The notes: generated from the letters alone by a model not told the origin. DNA of 22,039 bases from VBDM01 sp035280025 (GCA_035280025.1 DATEGT010000109.1:1-22039); one strand, 5' to 3'; positions 14,555 to 21,970 are shown, counted from the first letter of the stretch. Numbers and translations: made by a program.

Positions 14555-16357
14555 ATGCATTTCCTACAGCAAGCTGCAATCTTTCTGCTCACTGCGGTGC
14601 TGCTCGTGCCGATCTTCCAGCGCCTGAAGCTCGGAGCGGTGCTCGGATACCTGGGCGCGGGCATGTTGATCGGCCCTTGGGGTCTCGGCATGATCGGAGA
14701 GGTGGAATCCACGCTGGAGTTCGCGGAATTCGGCGTCGTGCTCCTGCTGTTCCTCGTCGGTCTGGAGCTCCAGCCGAGCCGCCTGTGGGTGCTGCGGCGG
14801 CCGGTGTTCGGCCTCGGGGGAGCCCAGGTCGCCGTCACGGGCGCTGCGCTGGCCGCTCTGGCGCTGTGGTTCGGCCTTTCGTGGCAGGCGGCCTGGGTCA
14901 CCGGCTTCGGATTGGCGATGTCGTCGACCGCCCTGGTGCTCGCCTCGCTTGCAGAGCGCAAGCAGCTCGCGACGCGCCACGGCCGGGAAGCCTTTGCCGT
15001 GCTGCTGTTCCAGGATCTCGCCGTGATTCCTCTCCTCGCGCTGCTGCCGCTGCTCGGCGGCTTCGGGCCCGCGGGCGGATGGACCGCGGCGGCGAAGGGG
15101 GCGGCAGTCATCGCCGTCGTGATCGCGGCCAGCCGGCTGGTGGTCCGCCCGCTGCTCAAGATCGTCGCGAGCTACGGAGGACGCGAGGTGTTCACCGCGG
15201 CCGCGCTGCTGCTGGTGGTGGGCGCGGCGCTGATCATGCAGAAGATCGGCCTGTCGCCTTCCTTGGGCGCCTTTCTCGCCGGGGTGCTCCTGGCGGATTC
15301 GGAATTCCGGCACGAGCTCGAAGCCGATATCGAGCCTTTCAAGGGGCTGCTGCTCGGCCTATTTTTCATCGCCGTGGGCATGAATGCAAACCTAGCACTG
15401 GTGTGGAACGAGCCCGTCGCGGTCCTCGGGCTCGCCGCCGGGCTCATCGGCGCGAAATTCGGCCTCATGTACGTCATGGCGAGAATCGGCGGCGCGCCGG
15501 GCGACACGGCGCAGCGCCTGGGGCTGGCCGTCTCGCAGGGCGGCGAGTTCGCCTTCGTCCTTTTCGCCGCCGCGGGCGCGCTGGGCATACTCGAACCCCG
15601 CACGGTACAGATCCTCGTGGTCGTCGTGACGGCCTCGATGCTCCTGTCGCCTCCGGCGTTCGCGCTGCAGGACAGGCTTCTGGCGGGCTGGCTCGAACGC
15701 CACGCGGCGCCGGAGTTCGACACGATCGCGGGTCCGGGCAACCCGGTGATCATCGCGGGCTACGGGCGCGTCGGACAGATCCTCTCGCGCGTGCTGCGCA
15801 TGTGCGGCGTCCCGTTCACCGCGCTCGAGGCGAGCTACCAGCAGGTGGATTTCGTAAGGCGCTTCGGCAGCAAGGTGTACTACGGCGATGCCTCCCGGCT
15901 CGAGCTGCTGGAAGCGGCGAAGGCGGGAGAAGCCAAGCTCTTCGTGCTCGCGATCGACGACGTCGAGGCCTCGGTGAAGACGGCGGAGGTGGTGCGCAAG
16001 CACTATCCCGACGTGCCGATACTCGCGCGCGCCCGCAACCGCGTGCATCTGTTCCGGTTGCGCGATCTCGGCGTCAAGCTGATCTGGCGCGAAACCTTTC
16101 CGGCGAGCCTGGAGATGGCGCGTCAGGCGCTTCTCTCCCTGGGATTCGACGGGGCTGCGTCCGACCGGGCCGTGGCCCTGTTCAGGCGGCACGACGAGGG
16201 ACGGCTCGACGAGCAATACGCCGTGCAGCACGACGAGGCCAAGCTCATACAATCGTCCAAGGAAGCGGCGGAGCAGCTGCAGGAGCTGTTCGAAGCGGAT
16301 GGCCAGCAGCGGCCGGAGGGTTTTCCCCAACCCGCCGCGGCCGGGCGGATTCCCTAG
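14555..16357 (+). CDS. Kef-type monovalent cation:proton antiporter (CPA2) with RCK domain
   Basis: 600 aa. The membrane part (residues 1 to ~375) is a CPA2 exchanger, with VVLLLFLVGLELQPSRLW (61-78) and the family signature LFQDLAVIP (151-159). From ~397 follows a TrkA-N/RCK nucleotide-binding domain with GYGRVG (402-407) and the ligand-sensing Rossmann fold to ~520. A charged tail of ~70 residues follows. KefB/KefC (~600-620 aa) are K+ efflux systems gated by glutathione adducts and protect cells from electrophiles; this protein has that layout and length. Whether it is glutathione-gated cannot be decided by eye. A possible -10 (CATAAT) lies about 30 bp upstream. It is 73 bp after the dioxygenase and may be expressed with it. 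Confidence 0.93.
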   Translation: MHFLQQAAIFLLTAVLLVPIFQRLKLGAVLGYLGAGMLIGPWGLGMIGEVESTLEFAEFGVVLLLFLVGLELQPSRLWVLRRPVFGLGGAQVAVTGAALAALALWFGLSWQAAWVTGFGLAMSSTALVLASLAERKQLATRHGREAFAVLLFQDLAVIPLLALLPLLGGFGPAGGWTAAAKGAAVIAVVIAASRLVVRPLLKIVASYGGREVFTAAALLLVVGAALIMQKIGLSPSLGAFLAGVLLADSEFRHELEADIEPFKGLLLGLFFIAVGMNANLALVWNEPVAVLGLAAGLIGAKFGLMYVMARIGGAPGDTAQRLGLAVSQGGEFAFVLFAAAGALGILEPRTVQILVVVVTASMLLSPPAFALQDRLLAGWLERHAAPEFDTIAGPGNPVIIAGYGRVGQILSRVLRMCGVPFTALEASYQQVDFVRRFGSKVYYGDASRLELLEAAKAGEAKLFVLAIDDVEASVKTAEVVRKHYPDVPILARARNRVHLFRLRDLGVKLIWRETFPASLEMARQALLSLGFDGAASDRAVALFRRHDEGRLDEQYAVQHDEAKLIQSSKEAAEQLQELFEADGQQRPEGFPQPAAAGRIP

Positions 16358-16361
16358 AGCA

Positions 16362-16478
16362 AAGGGGGGCGCGTTCGTCGCGGTCGGTGCGAACCATCTC
16401 CACGACGGGAGCAGAATGCTCGCGCTGATCGAAAAGCGGGGTATCGCGTCGGGCGGGTCTATTAAAATAGCAGCGTGA
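16362..16478 (+). pseudogene. C-terminal remnant of a TraB/GumN-family gene
   Basis: In the 117-bp gap between the antiporter and purN, one frame reads KGGAFVAVGANHLHDG, then SRMLALIEKRGIASGG, and ends with a TGA (16476-16478) that overlaps the purN GTG. This matches the end of TraB/GumN proteins, which have the pattern FVAVGAxHL...G...LLxxxG near the C-terminus. No start codon or upstream GumN sequence is present; the frame runs back into the antiporter gene as a shadow. I read it as the last ~38 codons of a deleted gene. The family match is from memory of the motif, not from a search. Confidence 0.5.
16463..16468 (+). promoter_or_regulatory. Possible -10 box for purN, implying a leaderless or very short-leader mRNA
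   Basis: TAAAAT six bases before the purN GTG. If used, transcription would start at or next to the start codon. No good -35 lies 16-18 bp upstream. Confidence 0.35.
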
Positions 16479-17101
16479 AGAAAATCGTCATCCTGATCTC
16501 CGGGCGAGGCAGCAACATGGAGGCCATCATCCGTGCCCGGCTTCCCGCGGAGACCGCTGCCGTCATCAGCAACCGCCCGGAAGCTCCCGGCCTGAAATTC
16601 GCGGCTCAGGCGGGCGTCGGGCCTCAAGTCGTCGACGACAGGGCGTTTCCTTCGCGCGAGGCGTTCGAAGGCGCCCTCGCGGATGTCATAGAGCGGCACT
16701 CCCCCGACCTCGTTGCGCTCGCGGGCTTCATGCGGGTTCTCGGCGCAGATTTCGTGCGGCGCTACTCGGGCAAGATGATCAACATCCATCCGTCGCTGCT
16801 TCCGGCGTTTCCCGGCCTGCACACGCACCGGCGCGCGCTCGAGGAGGGCGTGAAGCTTCACGGGTGCACGGCGCACTTCGTCACGGCCCAGGTCGACCAC
16901 GGGCCCATCATCATCCAGGCCGCGGTGCCGGTGCGGGAGGGCGATACCGAAGCCGCGCTCGCCGCGCGGGTGCTGCAGCAGGAGCACCGCATCTACCCTC
17001 TGGCGGTACGCTGGTTCGTCGAAGGCAGGCTGGTCGTGGAGAACGGCCTGGTGCGCGTCGACGGCGCCGGGGCCCAGCAGTCGATTCTGGTCGAAGAATG
17101 A
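16475..17101 (+). CDS. purN: Phosphoribosylglycinamide formyltransferase
   Basis: 208 aa. PurN uses 10-formyl-tetrahydrofolate to formylate GAR in the third step of purine synthesis. Visible are the phosphate-binding GRGSN (residues 10-14), the catalytic triad Asn103 and His105 in MINIHPSLLP plus Asp141 in QVDHGPI, and HTHRRALEEG between them. The length is normal (E. coli 212). The start is GTG at 16475 (MKKIVILISGRGSN), which aligns with the family start; there is no Shine-Dalgarno sequence, and a possible -10 lies immediately upstream. It overlaps the DUF3108 gene by 4 bp. purM is not adjacent in this window. Confidence 0.97.
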   Translation: MKKIVILISGRGSNMEAIIRARLPAETAAVISNRPEAPGLKFAAQAGVGPQVVDDRAFPSREAFEGALADVIERHSPDLVALAGFMRVLGADFVRRYSGKMINIHPSLLPAFPGLHTHRRALEEGVKLHGCTAHFVTAQVDHGPIIIQAAVPVREGDTEAALAARVLQQEHRIYPLAVRWFVEGRLVVENGLVRVDGAGAQQSILVEE

Positions 17102-17787
17102 CCGGGCTTTCCCGCGCCATGGGCGCTGTGGCGATGCTGGCCGCCGCAGCGGCTCAGGCCGCGCCACCCGCGCACGTCCGGGTGACCTACGAGCTCAGCG
17201 TGAAGGGCATGGCGGGTGACGCCGTCGAAACGCTCGAGCACGACGGCAAGACCTACTCGATCGTCTCCGAGACCCGGGGCAGGGGCATCCTGGCCCCGTT
17301 CGGGATCATGAACAAGCGAACCAGCCGCGGCCGGATAACACCCGAGGGTCTCCGGCCCGACGAGTACCGCGACGAACGGCCGTTCGGCTGGGTGGCCACC
17401 GCCAAGTTCGACTGGCAGGCCCGCACGATCACTCAGGAACGCAAGGGCAAGTCGGAAACGCTGCCGATGCCGGCCGGCGCGCAGGATCCCTTGAGTCTCG
17501 CGTACACCTTCGCGTTCGTCCCGCCGAAGGACAAGGAATACGACATCGTGCGCGCCGACGGACGCGGGCTGACTCCGTTCCGCTTCGCGGTCGTCGGCGA
17601 CGAGAAGATCGAAACGCCGCTGGGCGAGATGCGGACACTGCACATCGCGAAGGTGCGCGACGGCGCCGAGGACAAAGCCACCGACATCTGGTTCGCGGCC
17701 GACCGCGACTTCATTCCCGTGCGCGTGCTCGTCGTCGACAAGGACGGGACGCGCGCGGACCAGCTCGTCACGCGCATCGAGAACTGA
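17098..17787 (+). CDS. DUF3108 domain protein, exported
   Basis: 229 aa. The first ~22 residues (MTGLSRAMGAVAMLAAAAAQ) form a signal peptide; the mature part starts near APPAHVRVTYELSVKGM. The rest is a beta-rich DUF3108 domain, recognisable from the pattern YEL.VKG.AGD and the late motif DIWFAADRDFIPVRVLVVDKDGT. The domain's function is unestablished; its fold and periplasmic location suggest a lipid- or envelope-related role, which is inference. The ATG at 17098 overlaps purN (ATGA) and the stop overlaps the methyltransferase start by one base. It is therefore sandwiched in a tightly coupled operon with two cytosolic enzymes. Confidence 0.87.
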   Translation: MTGLSRAMGAVAMLAAAAAQAAPPAHVRVTYELSVKGMAGDAVETLEHDGKTYSIVSETRGRGILAPFGIMNKRTSRGRITPEGLRPDEYRDERPFGWVATAKFDWQARTITQERKGKSETLPMPAGAQDPLSLAYTFAFVPPKDKEYDIVRADGRGLTPFRFAVVGDEKIETPLGEMRTLHIAKVRDGAEDKATDIWFAADRDFIPVRVLVVDKDGTRADQLVTRIEN

Positions 17788-19046
17788 TGCGCTTCTCGCG
17801 CCCGGTGCTCGACGCGTGCACGGCGGCGTTCGCGGCGGTTCTGCCGCTCGAGGAGCCCGCCGACGCGGCGCTCTCGGCATTCTTCCGCGGCCGCCCGAAG
17901 ATCGGCCAGCGCGATCGCGGGGTCATCGCAGATTCGGTCTACGCCGCGCTGCGCAGGAGACGGCTGCTCGAGAACGCCGTCGGGACCGCGAGCCCGCGGC
18001 GGCTCGTGCTCGCGACCTGGACGCTGCTGCTGGGCGCGAGCCTGCGCGAGATCGAGCCCTGGCTGCGCGGCGAGGAGCCGCAATGGCTGGCCGCCGTCAA
18101 GCGGGGCACCGCCTCGGAGCAGTCGCTGGGCGTTCAATGCGATCTGCCGGACTGGGTGATCGAAAAGCTCGGGCACCGCTACGACTCCCCGGCTCTGCTC
18201 GAGCTGGCGAGAGGCCTCGCGCAGCCCGCATCGCTCGATCTGCGGGTCAACTCGATGAAAACCACGCGCGAAGCGGCGATGCAGCGGCTCGCCGCCGATG
18301 GAATCGCCGTCTCGGCCACGCCGTACTCGCCCGAGGGTCTGCGCCTCGACGGGCGGCCTGCGATCAACCGGCATCCGGTTTTCCTGGAAGGGGGAGTGGA
18401 GGTGCAGGACGAAGGCAGCCAGCTGCTGTGCCATCTGCTTGCGCCGAAGCGCGGCGAGATGGTCGTCGATTTCTGCGCGGGCGCGGGAGGCAAGACCCTG
18501 GCGCTCGGTGCGCTGATGCGCTCGACCGGGCGGCTCTACGCGTTCGACATCTCCCCCAAGCGCCTTGCGGGCCTGAAGCCGAGGCTGGCGCGCTCCGGGC
18601 TGTCGAACGTCCATCCGCAGCGCATCGAAGGCTCCCGGGATCCGCGGGTCAAGCGCCTCGCGGGCAAGATCGATCGAGTCCTGGTCGATGCGCCTTGCAG
18701 CGGATTGGGAACGCTGCGGCGCAACCCCGACATGAAGTGGCGCCAGACGCCCGAGGACGTCGGCGAACTGGCCGGGAAGCAAGCCTCGCTTCTCGCCGCC
18801 GCGGCGACGCTCGTCAAGCCCGGGGGAAGGGTCGTGTACGCCACCTGCAGCATCCTGGAGGAGGAGAACCGCGCCGTCGCCGAGGCGTTCCTCGCGGGCA
18901 ACCCAGAGTTCGCGTTGTTGCCCGCAGGCAGGACGCTTGAGAAGGAGCGCATCGACCTCAACATGGGCGAGTACTTCGAGGTCTGGCCTCATTTGCACCG
19001 AACCGACGCTTTCTTTGCCGCCGTCTTCGAACGTAGGGCAGGGTAG
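17787..19046 (+). CDS. RsmB/NOP-family RNA (cytosine-C5) methyltransferase
   Basis: 419 aa. The N-terminal ~110 residues resemble the NusB-like RNA-binding domain (FRGRPKIGQRDRGVIADSVY). The catalytic domain has SAM motif I (DFCAGAGGKTLALG, residues 228-241), DAPCSGLGTLRRNPD with Cys304 (motif IV), and YATCSILEEEN with the nucleophile Cys354 (motif VI). Both cysteines needed for m5C chemistry are present. Family members methylate 16S rRNA (RsmB at C967) or other RNA. Betaproteobacteria usually carry a separate RsmB beside fmt/def, so this may be a paralogue with another target; I give no symbol. The start ATG overlaps the DUF3108 stop (TGATG). Confidence 0.9.
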   Translation: MRFSRPVLDACTAAFAAVLPLEEPADAALSAFFRGRPKIGQRDRGVIADSVYAALRRRRLLENAVGTASPRRLVLATWTLLLGASLREIEPWLRGEEPQWLAAVKRGTASEQSLGVQCDLPDWVIEKLGHRYDSPALLELARGLAQPASLDLRVNSMKTTREAAMQRLAADGIAVSATPYSPEGLRLDGRPAINRHPVFLEGGVEVQDEGSQLLCHLLAPKRGEMVVDFCAGAGGKTLALGALMRSTGRLYAFDISPKRLAGLKPRLARSGLSNVHPQRIEGSRDPRVKRLAGKIDRVLVDAPCSGLGTLRRNPDMKWRQTPEDVGELAGKQASLLAAAATLVKPGGRVVYATCSILEEENRAVAEAFLAGNPEFALLPAGRTLEKERIDLNMGEYFEVWPHLHRTDAFFAAVFERRAG

Positions 19047-19095
19047 GGTAAGTGCATGAAGCGGGGCGGGAAAGCACGCGCTCGGCACAATGCCC

Positions 19096-19123
19096 TTGCC
19101 CTTTGGCCGGATTCACGTAGAAT
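19096..19123 (+). promoter_or_regulatory. Sigma70-type promoter of the desaturase gene
   Basis: TTGCCC (19096-19101), 16-bp spacer, TAGAAT (19118-19123), followed by a ~20-nt leader and GGGAGGGG as ribosome-binding site. The -10 is identical to that of the phasin promoter. Confidence 0.55.
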
Positions 19124-19149
19124 CCGCTGATTCGTGTGGGAGGGGCTTG

Positions 19150-20337
19150 ATGGGGTCTAACATCTTGTTTTCAGGTATTTTTGACCTCCCGTGGTGGGGT
19201 GTCGCCCTGGTCGCTCTGGGGCTCACTCACATCACCATCGTCAGCGTCACGGTGTTTCTGCACCGGCACCAGGCGCACCGCGCTCTCGATCTGCATCCGC
19301 TCGCGAGCCACTTCTTCCGCTTCTGGCTCTGGCTGACCACCGGCATGGTGACCAAGGAATGGGCGGCGATTCACCGCAAGCACCACGCCAAGTGCGAGAC
19401 CGCCGACGATCCGCACAGCCCGCAGGTCTTGGGCATCAACCGCGTCCTCTGGCTCGGGGTGTTCCTCTACGTGAAGGAAGCGTACAACCGCGAGACGCTG
19501 GAGCGCTACGGCCACGGCACGCCCGACGACTGGATCGAGCGCAATCTGTATTCGCGCTTCGCGGTGCTGGGTCTCACCCTCATGGGCGTCGTCGACGTCG
19601 TGCTGCTCGGCATCGTCCCCGGCGCGCTGGTGCTTGCGACGCAGATCGTCTGGATTCCCTTCTGGGCGGCGGGCGTCATCAACGGCGTCGGTCACTTCTG
19701 GGGCTATCGCAACTGGGGCACGGAAGACGCGAGCACCAACATCGTCCCCTGGGGCATTCTCATCGGCGGCGAGGAGCTGCACAACAACCACCACGCCTAC
19801 GCGACCTCCGCCAAGCTCTCCAACAAATGGTACGAGCTCGATCTCGGATGGGTATACATCTGCATCCTCGAGGCGCTCGGCCTTGCGCAGGTGAAGAAGG
19901 TCGCCCCGACGCCGCGCTTCACCGAAGCCAAAGCGGTCGACTCGGCGACCCTACAAGCGGTCATCACCCATCGCTACGACGTGCTCGCAACCTACGCCAA
20001 GTCGCTGAAGAGGACCTACGCCGAGGAGCTGGGCAAGCTGCGCCGTTTCGCTCCGCACGATGCGCACGTGCTGCAGAGCCTTCAGCGCTGGCTGCACCGC
20101 GACGAGAAATCCCTGTGCGAGACCGAGCGCGCCGGGCTCAACGAGGGGCTGGCCAAGTCGCGGGCGCTGCACACGGTCTACTCGATGCGGGCCGAGCTGG
20201 CTTCGCTCTGGGAGCGCTCGAGCGCCTCGCGCGAACAGCTGGTGCGGCAGCTGCAGGACTGGTGCCATCGCGCAGAGGCGAGCGGCATCCGACACCTCGA
20301 GGAATTCTCGCGCCGGCTCCGCTGCTACGCCGCCTAG
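19150..20337 (+). CDS. Membrane fatty-acid (acyl-CoA type) desaturase
   Basis: 395 aa. Integral-membrane di-iron desaturase of the delta-9/stearoyl-CoA type, introducing a cis double bond into acyl chains. The histidine boxes are complete: HRHQAH (residues 38-43), HRKHH (75-79) and HNNHH (211-215), plus NGVGH (178-182). Hydrophobic pairs lie around residues 10-35, 55-65 and 135-175. The last ~130 residues are a charged, helical, cytosolic extension also usual in proteobacterial desaturases of this length. ATG 19150 is chosen because GGGAGGGG lies 4 bp upstream; an in-frame ATG at 19090 would put the promoter inside the gene. It is likely monocistronic, with its own promoter and terminator. 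Membrane-fluidity control is the expected role. Confidence 0.92.
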   Translation: MGSNILFSGIFDLPWWGVALVALGLTHITIVSVTVFLHRHQAHRALDLHPLASHFFRFWLWLTTGMVTKEWAAIHRKHHAKCETADDPHSPQVLGINRVLWLGVFLYVKEAYNRETLERYGHGTPDDWIERNLYSRFAVLGLTLMGVVDVVLLGIVPGALVLATQIVWIPFWAAGVINGVGHFWGYRNWGTEDASTNIVPWGILIGGEELHNNHHAYATSAKLSNKWYELDLGWVYICILEALGLAQVKKVAPTPRFTEAKAVDSATLQAVITHRYDVLATYAKSLKRTYAEELGKLRRFAPHDAHVLQSLQRWLHRDEKSLCETERAGLNEGLAKSRALHTVYSMRAELASLWERSSASREQLVRQLQDWCHRAEASGIRHLEEFSRRLRCYAA

Positions 20338-20353
20338 CCGTCCGGAGCCCGCC

Positions 20354-20379
20354 AAAAACCCGCCTCGAGGCGGGTTTTT
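20354..20379 (+). terminator. Intrinsic terminator of the desaturase gene
   Basis: Perfect 26-bp palindrome: AAAAACCCGCCTC and GAGGCGGGTTTTT, with TCGA as loop and a run of six T before GTTT. It starts 16 bp after the stop codon. Confidence 0.92.
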
Positions 20380-20407
20380 TGTTTCCGGGCGCGCTTCGCG
20401 GTAGCAT
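20379..20407 (+). promoter_or_regulatory. Weak promoter candidate for the DUF1161 gene
   Basis: TTGTTT (20379-20384, inside the T-run of the preceding terminator), 17-bp spacer, TAGCAT (20402-20407). The match to consensus is modest. The two genes need separate promoters if the terminator works. Confidence 0.25.
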
Positions 20408-20461
20408 ATCGGCGCTGTCGGTCCGGGAATTCATCAACCGGGAATGAAAGGGGATCCAAAA

Positions 20462-20752
20462 ATGAAGAGTCTCATCGCAATCGCGGCGTCTTTGCTGATC
20501 GCATCGCCGGTCTTCGCGCAGGTCAAGCCCTGCGAGGAGCTGAAGGGCGAGATCGACACGAAGATCAAGAACAACGGCGTGGCGGCGTTCACAACGACGA
20601 TCGTGGACAAGGACGCCGCCGAGGACGGCAAGGTCGTCGGTACTTGCGACGGCGGAACGAAGAAGATCGTCTACAAGAGGGGCGCCGCGGCTCCGGCGCC
20701 AGCGGCGGCACCCGCAGCACCCGCGCCAGCCGCGCAAAAAAGCCCGCAGTAG
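20462..20752 (+). CDS. DUF1161 small exported protein
   Basis: 96 aa. Signal peptide MKSLIAIAASLLIASPVFA is followed by the DUF1161 core: VKPCEELKGEIDTKIKNNGV and later VVGTCDGGTKKIVYKR. The two cysteines probably form a disulfide in the periplasm. After the core is a ~22-residue Ala/Pro-rich tail (GAAAPAPAAAPAAPAPAAQ) not needed for the domain. ATG 20462 is chosen because AAAGGGG lies 8-10 bp upstream; the ATG at 20444 would include this site in the coding region and disrupt the signal peptide. The function of DUF1161 is unknown. The final four sense codons and the stop lie inside the terminator hairpin. Confidence 0.85.
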   Translation: MKSLIAIAASLLIASPVFAQVKPCEELKGEIDTKIKNNGVAAFTTTIVDKDAAEDGKVVGTCDGGTKKIVYKRGAAAPAPAAAPAAPAPAAQKSPQ

Positions 20753-20763
20753 CGGGCTTTTTT
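20736..20763. terminator. Bidirectional intrinsic terminator overlapping the DUF1161 stop codon
   Basis: Perfect 12-bp inverted repeat (AAAAAAGCCCGC / GCGGGCTTTTTT) with loop AGTA. The stop TAG (20750-20752) sits in the loop and first stem base. It also gives a U-run on the minus strand, 45 bp beyond the rpmG stop, so it can end the radC-rpmB-rpmG transcript. Confidence 0.92.
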
Positions 20764-20808
20764 TATCGGTTGCCCGGCCGGTACGGTCCGGTCGAGCGGC
20801 GTCGCCGT

Positions 20809-20964
20809 CTACTTGATCTTGGCTTCCTTGTAGATGACGTGCTTGCGCGCCCTGGGATCGTACTTCTTGACTTCCATCTTCTCGGGCATGGTGCGCTTGT
20901 TCTTGGTCGTGGTGTAGAAGTGGCCCGTTCCTGCGGTGGACTCGAGCTTGATTTTCTCTCTCAT
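20809..20964 (-). CDS. rpmG: 50S ribosomal protein L33
   Basis: 51 aa, the full normal length of proteobacterial L33. The sequence is MREKIKLESTAGTGHFYTTT, then KNKRTMPEKMEVKKYDPRAR and KHVIYKEAKIK. The TGHFYTTTKN and KKYDP.ARKHV motifs are diagnostic. This version lacks the CxxC zinc pairs, so it is a C-minus (zinc-independent) paralogue. A good ribosome-binding site (AGGGGA) lies 9 bp upstream of the ATG. The gene follows rpmB after a 15-bp gap and is co-transcribed with it, in the order radC-rpmB-rpmG familiar from gamma- and betaproteobacteria. Confidence 0.97.
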   Translation of the reverse strand: MREKIKLESTAGTGHFYTTTKNKRTMPEKMEVKKYDPRARKHVIYKEAKIK

Positions 20965-20979
20965 CGTCGCGTCCCCTGA

Positions 20980-21213
20980 TCAGATCTCGCCGCGCTCGCG
21001 CAGGTCCTTGAGCACCGCGTCTATGCCCTTCTTGTCGATGACGCGCACGCCCGCGTTGGAAATGCGCAACCTCACCCAGCGCTTCTCGCTCTCGACCCAG
21101 AACCGGCGGTACTGCAGGTTGGGGTAGAAGCGGCGCTTGGTCTTGTTGTTCGCGTGGGACACGTGATGTCCCGTTTGCGGTTTCTTCCCTGTGACTTGGC
21201 ACACCCGCGCCAT
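20980..21213 (-). CDS. rpmB: 50S ribosomal protein L28
   Basis: 77 aa. The sequence starts MARVCQVTGKKPQTGHHVSH and continues ANNKTKRRFYPNLQYRRFWV, the L28 signature; it ends in DLRERGEI. The ATG at 21213 is chosen because it gives the conserved N-terminus and has GGAG upstream; a longer in-frame start at 21270 would add 19 unrelated residues. It lacks the zinc-binding cysteine pairs found in some L28 versions (only Cys5 is present), matching the zinc-independent L33 next door. It lies 72 bp downstream of radC and 15 bp before rpmG. Confidence 0.97.
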   Translation of the reverse strand: MARVCQVTGKKPQTGHHVSHANNKTKRRFYPNLQYRRFWVESEKRWVRLRISNAGVRVIDKKGIDAVLKDLRERGEI

Positions 21214-21285
21214 CGCCTGCTCCGCCTGCGGAAAAGGGCGAATTATAGGCGGAACCGGAGGCGCGTTCAAGCCGAATGAAGGTGC

Positions 21286-21960
21286 CTACAGCAGCCCGCG
21301 CTCGGCGAAAGACATGGTGCGGGTTCCCGCGACGATGAAGTGGTCCAGGACCTGGATATCGACCAGGGCCAGCGCTCCTTTCAGCGAGCGCGTGAGGATC
21401 TCGTCGGCGTGGCTGGGCTCGGCGACGCCCGAGGGATGGTTGTGCGCGAAGATGACGGCGGCGGCGTTGTGCTTGAGTGCGCACTTCACGACCTCCCGCG
21501 GGTAGACGCTGGTCTGCGTCAGCGTGCCCTTGAACAGCTCCTCGAACGCGATCACGCGGTGCTGGGCGTCGAGCAGCAGGACCACGAAGACCTCATGCTC
21601 GCGCCCGGCCAGCGCAAGCCGCAGGTAGTCGCGCACCGCGCGCGGCGAGCTCAGGGCGTCGCGCGCGGAGATCTCCTCCCTCAGCGCGCGGCGCGCCAGC
21701 TCGAGCGCCGCTCTCAGCTGGGCGAGCTTGGCGCTGCCCAGGCCCGGCGTTTCCCCGATCCCCGCGGTTCCCGCCTCGAGCAGCGCGGAGACCGAGCCGA
21801 AGCGCCCCAGCAGCTGCCGCGCCAGGTCGACCGCGCTCTTTCCTCTGACGCCGGTGCGAAGGAGGATCGCGAGCAGCTCCGCGTCGGCGAGCGACGCCGG
21901 ACCCAGGGCGAGCAGCCGCTCGCGCGGTCGCTCCTGCCGGGGCCAATCGCTGATCGCCAT
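21286..21960 (-). CDS. radC: RadC family JAB/MPN-domain protein
   Basis: 224 aa, standard length. The N-terminal part has DWPRQERPRERLL and an UPF0758-type helix-hairpin-helix (GIGETPGLGSAKLAQL, residues 67-82). The C-terminal part is a JAMM metal site: Glu140/141 in AFEELFKG, then HNHPSG (His173, His175), Ser183 and Asp186 with the H-x-H-x7-S-x2-D spacing intact. RadC was named for DNA repair, but the original radC102 mutation maps to recG, so its biochemical role is unclear. It is the first gene of the radC-rpmB-rpmG block and diverges from the probable coaBC with 52 bp between the starts. Confidence 0.95.
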   Translation of the reverse strand: MAISDWPRQERPRERLLALGPASLADAELLAILLRTGVRGKSAVDLARQLLGRFGSVSALLEAGTAGIGETPGLGSAKLAQLRAALELARRALREEISARDALSSPRAVRDYLRLALAGREHEVFVVLLLDAQHRVIAFEELFKGTLTQTSVYPREVVKCALKHNAAAVIFAHNHPSGVAEPSHADEILTRSLKGALALVDIQVLDHFIVAGTRTMSFAERGLL

Positions 21961-21970
21961 GGAATTCGCT

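Noticed and set aside
14524..16428. 634-codon plus-strand frame overlapping the antiporter
   Set aside because: Arg/Ala-rich shadow; the CPA2/RCK protein in the other frame has all its motifs.
19090..19149. Upstream ATG at 19090 for the desaturase
   Set aside because: The added 20 residues overlap the promoter and ribosome-binding site and are not membrane-like; ATG 19150 has an excellent GGGAGGGG site.
20422..20452. Direct repeat CCGGGAAT upstream of the DUF1161 gene
   Set aside because: Only two short copies; not enough to call an operator or attachment site.
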